From NCBI GenBank assembly GCA_964617105.1, contig CAZTWC010000045.1:1-18783 (forward strand): a stretch of 18,783 nucleotides of DNA, in the 5' to 3' direction. Shown here piece after piece: positions 15,749 to 18,783 of the stretch (positions within the stretch are counted from its first letter, which is position 1; the number at the start of each line of letters is the position of its first letter). Source of the DNA: CAZTWC01 sp964617105 [NCBI: uncultured Myxococcia bacterium]. Its GTDB lineage: Bacteria > CAZTWC01. The position numbers were made by a program, and so were the translations under genes. The notes beneath the pieces were generated by a model, which searched no databases, was not told where the DNA came from, and saw only the letters and a program-made list of their open reading frames with translations.

Positions 15749-16927
15749 TCATAGATCGTCTTTACGGTCGGTTACCTGCAAATAGTTATCCTGGTCAAGA
15801 GTTCCAATATCACCGCTGGCAAACCAGCCATTAGCGTCAAAGGGATCTACCAGGGAATCATATTCAAGGTATCCCTTTAGCAGGGTTGGACCTTTGAGCA
15901 TGATTTCGCCATCTGGAGCTATTTTAATCTGGCGCCAGGGCAAGGGTTTTCCGGCGGTGGTCAAGTGTTGAGCAGTATCATCCTGGGCTGTAGTGGTAAC
16001 CTGAGAGGATGCTTCTGTGGAACCATAACTGTTAAAAATTGGCAAACCAGCGTCCTGGGCCTGTTCAACTAACTCCGGTGGTATAGGCCCGTCTTCTATC
16101 AGAATAGCTTGCAGACTTTTTTGGGCCTTGGATAAGTTGTTGCTGTCTGCCAGCAGGTGAGATAATTGAGTGGGCGACATAGAAACATGGGTTATATTGT
16201 GTTTGCCGATGCTATCTGCCAGTTTTTCCCCAGCAGTTGGGAAAACAAGGCTGCCGCCTCCTAAAGCAGCCCGCATTAAAATAGCCAGCCCGTCAACCCG
16301 ATAAAAGGGCAGGGAAGCCAGCCAACGGTTGCCTGGGCAAAAGGGGATGTTTTGGTTAAAACCTGCAGCACTGTAATAATGAGCGGAATAGGTGTGAAGC
16401 ACCGCCTTGCCAGAGTCGGAATTCTCAGAGGTAAGCAAAATGGAGGCATCTTGTTCACTATGAAAATCAGTTGAAGATGGAGATCTCCCCCACTCTATTT
16501 GATGGAGGTAGATAGTTTCTATTGGAACTGCGTCCCTATGTTCATTAGTGTCTGTGATTAAGGTTTTGCAGTCCAGGCGCAACAGAGTGTTGGCCAAATC
16601 ATTATTGGGCAAAAGGTTACTGATGGGAACAGTGATTACTCCTAGTTTTAGAGCGGCAAAAAAGGTCACCGCATATTTGGGAGAATTGGGCAGATAAACC
16701 GCCAGTCTATCCCCCTTTTTCAGCCCCCGTTGTTGTAGATAACCGGCCATACGGAAGGCGGTATAATTAACCTGACGCCAGATGATATCGTCGCCCTTTG
16801 AACTAATAATGGCTGTTTGGTTAGCAAAACGGTGGGCAGCCAAGGTCAAGGGATATTGTTCCAGGTCAGTGTTCAATTCATCCTGAAGGGGTGGTATTTG
16901 ATCACAATCAGAAGGACAGGTGCTCAT
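15749..16927 (-). CDS. MenE-like acyl-adenylate ligase, C-terminally truncated and degenerate
   Basis: 392 residues from ATG 16927, with GGAG 5 nt upstream; an earlier in-frame start is less likely. It belongs to the AMP-forming acyl-CoA synthetase family, closest in style to o-succinylbenzoate-CoA ligase (menaquinone pathway): KAVLHTYSAHYYSAAGFNQN, SMSPTQLSHLLA and YGSTEASSQVTTT. Key sites are altered. The P-loop usually reads TSGSTGxPKAV but here TSENSDSGKAV. The LPLYHVGG segment reads LPFYRVDG, and the GG before PIP reads ED. The frame ends right after the hinge motif (TDRKDDL-stop), so the C-terminal subdomain of about 100 residues with the catalytic lysine is absent. In another frame the next codons read MII, as relatives do, suggesting an indel. 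It is convergent with livF. It is probably inactive, yet still open over most of its length. Confidence 0.75.
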   Translation of the reverse strand: MSTCPSDCDQIPPLQDELNTDLEQYPLTLAAHRFANQTAIISSKGDDIIWRQVNYTAFRMAGYLQQRGLKKGDRLAVYLPNSPKYAVTFFAALKLGVITVPISNLLPNNDLANTLLRLDCKTLITDTNEHRDAVPIETIYLHQIEWGRSPSSTDFHSEQDASILLTSENSDSGKAVLHTYSAHYYSAAGFNQNIPFCPGNRWLASLPFYRVDGLAILMRAALGGGSLVFPTAGEKLADSIGKHNITHVSMSPTQLSHLLADSNNLSKAQKSLQAILIEDGPIPPELVEQAQDAGLPIFNSYGSTEASSQVTTTAQDDTAQHLTTAGKPLPWRQIKIAPDGEIMLKGPTLLKGYLEYDSLVDPFDANGWFASGDIGTLDQDNYLQVTDRKDDL

Positions 16928-17052
16928 AGTATCTCCATTTTTTTTATCAGAGCCTAAGGTCAAAAAATATATTATTAACCATAACACAAAAACCTAATAT
17001 TTTACTAGTCTATCCATGCAGATTTATTGTTCTCCGGTTTTTCAATAACCAT

Positions 17053-17086
17053 TGACCAAGATTATTATCTTTGATAATCTTGGTCA
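17053..17086. repeat. Perfect 13-bp hairpin in the divergent gap
   Basis: TGACCAAGATTAT and ATAATCTTGGTCA form a perfect 13-bp stem with an 8-nt loop. There is no T-run on either side, so a terminator is unlikely. It lies between the MenE-like start (16927) and the ABC remnant (17206), where an operator or a mobile-element remnant would be possible. The rest of 16928-17205 shows a 9-nt direct repeat GAGAATTCA (17103 and 17121) and no supported gene. Confidence 0.6.
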
Positions 17087-17311
17087 GAGTCAGATTTCGT
17101 CCGAGAATTCATGTGGTTGTGAGAATTCAATTACCCAAATTTAGCCTTTCTGTGCAACAAATATGCTCAATGATTTTTTTCCAGGTATTATTCATGCAAA
17201 TCATTATGAACAATATAACCATTGAGATTAACGGGCAAACTATTTTAAAAGAGTTTACCTGCAGGTAGATATAGCAACGATTAAATGAAATTAGCGATCA
17301 GTAGCCCTTTG

Positions 17312-17329
17312 ATTAACCAGGTTCATGCC
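17312..17329 (+). repeat. 18-nt repeat, left arm of the element's core
   Basis: ATTAACCAGGTTCATGCC, the exact reverse complement of 17369-17386. With flanking bases (17311-17333) it also matches 144-166 over 23 nt. It contains the small palindrome AACC-A-GGTT. Confidence 0.9.
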
Positions 17330-17368
17330 CCTCAGTCATTGTCATTTTAGGCGCAAACCTGCCTTCGC

Positions 17369-17386
17369 GGCATGAACCTGGTTAAT
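17369..17386 (-). repeat. 18-nt repeat, right arm of the element's core
   Basis: GGCATGAACCTGGTTAAT, the exact inverted partner of 17312-17329. The 39-nt spacer holds a weak internal hairpin (AGGC...GCCT). A transcript here could fold into an 18-bp stem. Confidence 0.9.
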
Positions 17387-17723
17387 TCGTCACGAGTTAA
17401 TACTTTTTGCTGACATCGATAAAATCTATTAAGATTTGCTATAAAGGTGAGCATCTGGTGCTTACCGGGAAATCCGGGGTTGGCAAATCTACAATTTTAC
17501 AGGCCATATTGGGATTTGTTATTCCCACTGAGGGTTGTATAACCGTGAATGAGACCGAACTGAACAGTAAAACAGTCTGGCAGGTTAGACAAAAAATCGC
17601 CTATGTTCCCCAGGAGCCGGAATTGGGGGAAGGCAGTGTTAAAGATGTGGTCTATTTTCCTTTTTCCCTGAAGGCCAACCAGGAGCATAGTGTTTATTGA
17701 TGAATTTTCAGGAGATCTCTTTT

Positions 17724-18413
17724 ATGGATAATTATATCGACAACCTGGTCAAAATTTTCAGGAGCAACGCCAACCGCCAGGATGCCATCCAATTTGAGCG
17801 TTATATGCGCAATCAGTTCCAGTTTATCGGCATCAGGTCTCCCCGACGCAAAGAGATCTCTCGTCCTTTTTTAAGGCGGGAGAATTTGCCAGACCTGGAT
17901 AATACAGATCAGATTGTCCGGCAATTATGGGATTTACCAGAGCGGGAGTTCCAGTATTTTGCCATGGATCTGGTGGGTAAATATGTAAAAAAGGCGGAAA
18001 TTGACATTATTACTTTGCTGGAGCATATGGTGATTAACAAGTCCTGGTGGGATACAGTTGATCTAATTGCTGGAACCCAGGTGGGAAACTACTTTAAAAA
18101 ATATCCCCAACAGATAATCCCTTGCACCGAAAAATGGATGGCTGTCGATAATTTCTGGCTGCAGAGAACCGCCTTGCTTTTTCAGTTGAAATATAAACAG
18201 AGCACAGATGAAGACCTTCTATACACCTACATCAAGCGATTATGCCATTTAAAAGAGTTTTTTATTCAAAAAGCAATTGGTTGGTCCCTTAGAGAATACT
18301 CAAAGACCAATCCCCTCTCTGTGGAGCAGTTTGTCAAGGCCAATCAGGCTGAATTAGCCCCATTAAGCAAGCGGGAGGCTTTAAAAATTATTGTTAAAAA
18401 TCAAAAAGCATAG
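17724..18413 (+). CDS. alkD: AlkD-family DNA alkylation repair glycosylase
   Basis: 229 residues from ATG 17724, chosen because AGGAG lies 9 nt upstream; in-frame starts at 17697 and 17700 overlap that site. The protein is an all-helical HEAT-repeat DNA glycosylase that removes alkylated bases such as N3-methyladenine and N7-methylguanine. The catalytic and DNA-backbone residues known from Bacillus cereus AlkD occur at the same numbers: W109 and D113 in KSWWDTVDLIAGTQVGNYF, R148 in FWLQRTALL, and W187 in IQKAIGWSLREY. Length matches the family. It follows the ABC ATPase remnant with no gap and may have come under its promoter. It appears intact and is upstream of the tmRNA gene. Confidence 0.92.
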   Translation: MDNYIDNLVKIFRSNANRQDAIQFERYMRNQFQFIGIRSPRRKEISRPFLRRENLPDLDNTDQIVRQLWDLPEREFQYFAMDLVGKYVKKAEIDIITLLEHMVINKSWWDTVDLIAGTQVGNYFKKYPQQIIPCTEKWMAVDNFWLQRTALLFQLKYKQSTDEDLLYTYIKRLCHLKEFFIQKAIGWSLREYSKTNPLSVEQFVKANQAELAPLSKREALKIIVKNQKA

Positions 18414-18476
18414 TAACATTTATAGAGTAAGGGCCATCTATATAAAATGGGCATTACTTTATTGAACTTATCTAAA

Positions 18477-18783
18477 GGGGGCGTAACGGTTTCGACGGGG
18501 GTAGATGAAGTTCGGATCGCATGCCGAGGGCCGTCGGCCTCGTTAAAAAGGCGGAATATTTAATTGCCAACGATGAAATGGCACTCGCTGCATAACAAAA
18601 ATGTAGCCGTCCTTTGTTGATTTGCCTGTAGGTTCTCAAAGGGCGGAATTTAATACAGGATGCTCCTCTATCCTCCCGGCCAGAGGCGGAGGAAAAGACT
18701 TTTGGCATCGCCCAATAAAGATCCTGTCGTTTGGAGCTTTAAAGGGTTAAAATATAAAAAAACGACTAAGCATGTAGTGCTCC
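18477..18783 (+). ncRNA. ssrA: tmRNA (transfer-messenger RNA), 3' end beyond the window
   Basis: The 5' part GGGGGCGTAACGGTTTCGAC is the conserved tmRNA start (acceptor strand and D-loop-like region). A stem-rich pseudoknot-1 region follows (GAGGGCC...GGCCTC near 18526-18542). The tag reading frame starts at GCC 18566 and ends at TAA 18593-18595. Later stems include CCTTTG/CAAAGG and TCCTCC/GGAGGA. The conserved ACGACTAAGCATGTAGTGC precedes the window end. The T-arm and the CCA-bearing 3' acceptor strand are missing, so roughly 50 nt lie outside. It rescues stalled ribosomes with SmpB and tags the nascent chains for proteolysis. No promoter is clearly assignable; an AT-rich stretch (TATATAAAAT near 18439-18448) is a possibility. 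Confidence 0.96.
18566..18595 (+). other. tmRNA proteolysis-tag reading frame
   Basis: GCC resume codon to TAA encodes ANDEMALAA, nine residues; with the alanine carried by tmRNA the tag is AANDEMALAA. The AND- start and -ALAA end match common bacterial tags recognised by ClpXP-type proteases. It is one residue shorter than the E. coli encoded tag (ANDENYALAA). Confidence 0.9.

Larger units (their letters stand above)
17272..17441. mobile_element. 170-bp non-coding insertion element (MITE- or REPIN-like) flanked by TA
   Basis: Ends are TAGCAA (17272) and TTGCTA (17441), flanked by TA at 17270-17271 and 17442-17443, so the outer eight bases TATAGCAA/TTGCTATA are a perfect inverted repeat; similarity continues weakly inward. 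Excising it with one TA joins the two ABC ATPase halves cleanly (one base short of frame). The core carries two inverted copies of an 18-nt sequence separated by 39 nt. There is no coding capacity, so it must be mobilised in trans. A TA target duplication fits IS630/Tc1-type transposition; paired inverted repeats with internal palindromes also recall REPIN elements. The boundaries are inferred from the interrupted gene. Confidence 0.7.
17206..17700 (+). pseudogene. ABC transporter ATPase remnant, interrupted, frameshifted and truncated
   Basis: The N-terminus MNNITIEINGQTILKEFTCR (17206-17265) is followed by an in-frame stop and the 170-bp insertion. From 17443 the gene resumes as KGEHLVLTGKSGVGKSTILQ with Walker A GKSGVGKST, then the Q-loop IAYVPQEPELGEGSVKDV and PFSLKANQ, ending at TGA 17698-17700. 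Removing the insertion with one TA copy, and restoring one G, gives TCRVDKGEHLVL without a gap. The signature motif, Walker B and H-loop are absent, so about half of a normal 220-residue ATPase is lost. The style resembles ATPases of the YbbL/FetA type; no permease partner is present. It runs straight into alkD. Not functional as read. Confidence 0.8.

Noticed and set aside
17103-17129. Two GAGAATTCA copies as a CRISPR-like or iteron array
   Set aside because: Only two 9-nt copies with an 18-nt period start difference; no array.
17071-17205. Open frame extending the ABC remnant upstream to 17071
   Set aside because: The extra residues are Arg/Val/Phe-rich with no family resemblance and overlap the 13-bp hairpin; the real N-terminus is MNNITIE at 17206.

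Overview
The window looks like bacterial chromosome of about 40-45% G+C from a Gram-negative organism. Secretion signals, periplasmic thiol chemistry, a Gld-type ABC cluster with a DUF4340 protein, a STAS-like/zinc-ribbon/PilZ protein and a full liv cassette together suggest a deltaproteobacterium (Desulfobacterota-like). That placement is inference from gene content and protein style; no 16S gene is present.

Layout. 1-1850: a repeat copy, a DsbA-type thiol oxidoreductase (minus) and a divergent HAD phosphatase (plus). 1982-2839: a secreted TPR protein. 2904-9790 (minus): one long operon, transcribed from about 9790 downwards: GldA-like ATPase, GldF-like permease, GldG-like auxiliary protein, a large DUF4340 protein, an RNase HI-like protein with an extra C-terminal domain, and a small membrane-anchored protein. 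9961-10767: a STAS-like/zinc-ribbon/PilZ-like protein. 10807-15677: livM-livH-livK-livG-livF, a branched-chain amino-acid (or related) ABC importer. 15749-16927 (minus): a MenE-like adenylate-forming ligase without its C-terminal subdomain. 17206-17700: remains of an ABC ATPase gene broken by a 170-bp insertion. 17724-18413: an AlkD-type DNA glycosylase. 18477 to the window end: tmRNA (ssrA), cut off before its 3' tRNA half.

The two ABC systems are complete in gene order, but the right half shows decay. livG has lost about 14 nt, which shifts its frame and fuses it to livF. The MenE-like gene has degenerate catalytic motifs and stops early. The ABC ATPase upstream of alkD has a single-base frameshift, an inserted element flanked by TA and no C-terminal half.

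The most novel-looking elements are the 170-bp element, whose core is an 18-nt inverted repeat also found (as 23 nt) just behind the first gene, and the operon joining a Gld-type ABC exporter to an RNase H with an unrecognised domain. I see no CRISPR array, no transposase and no clear defence island.
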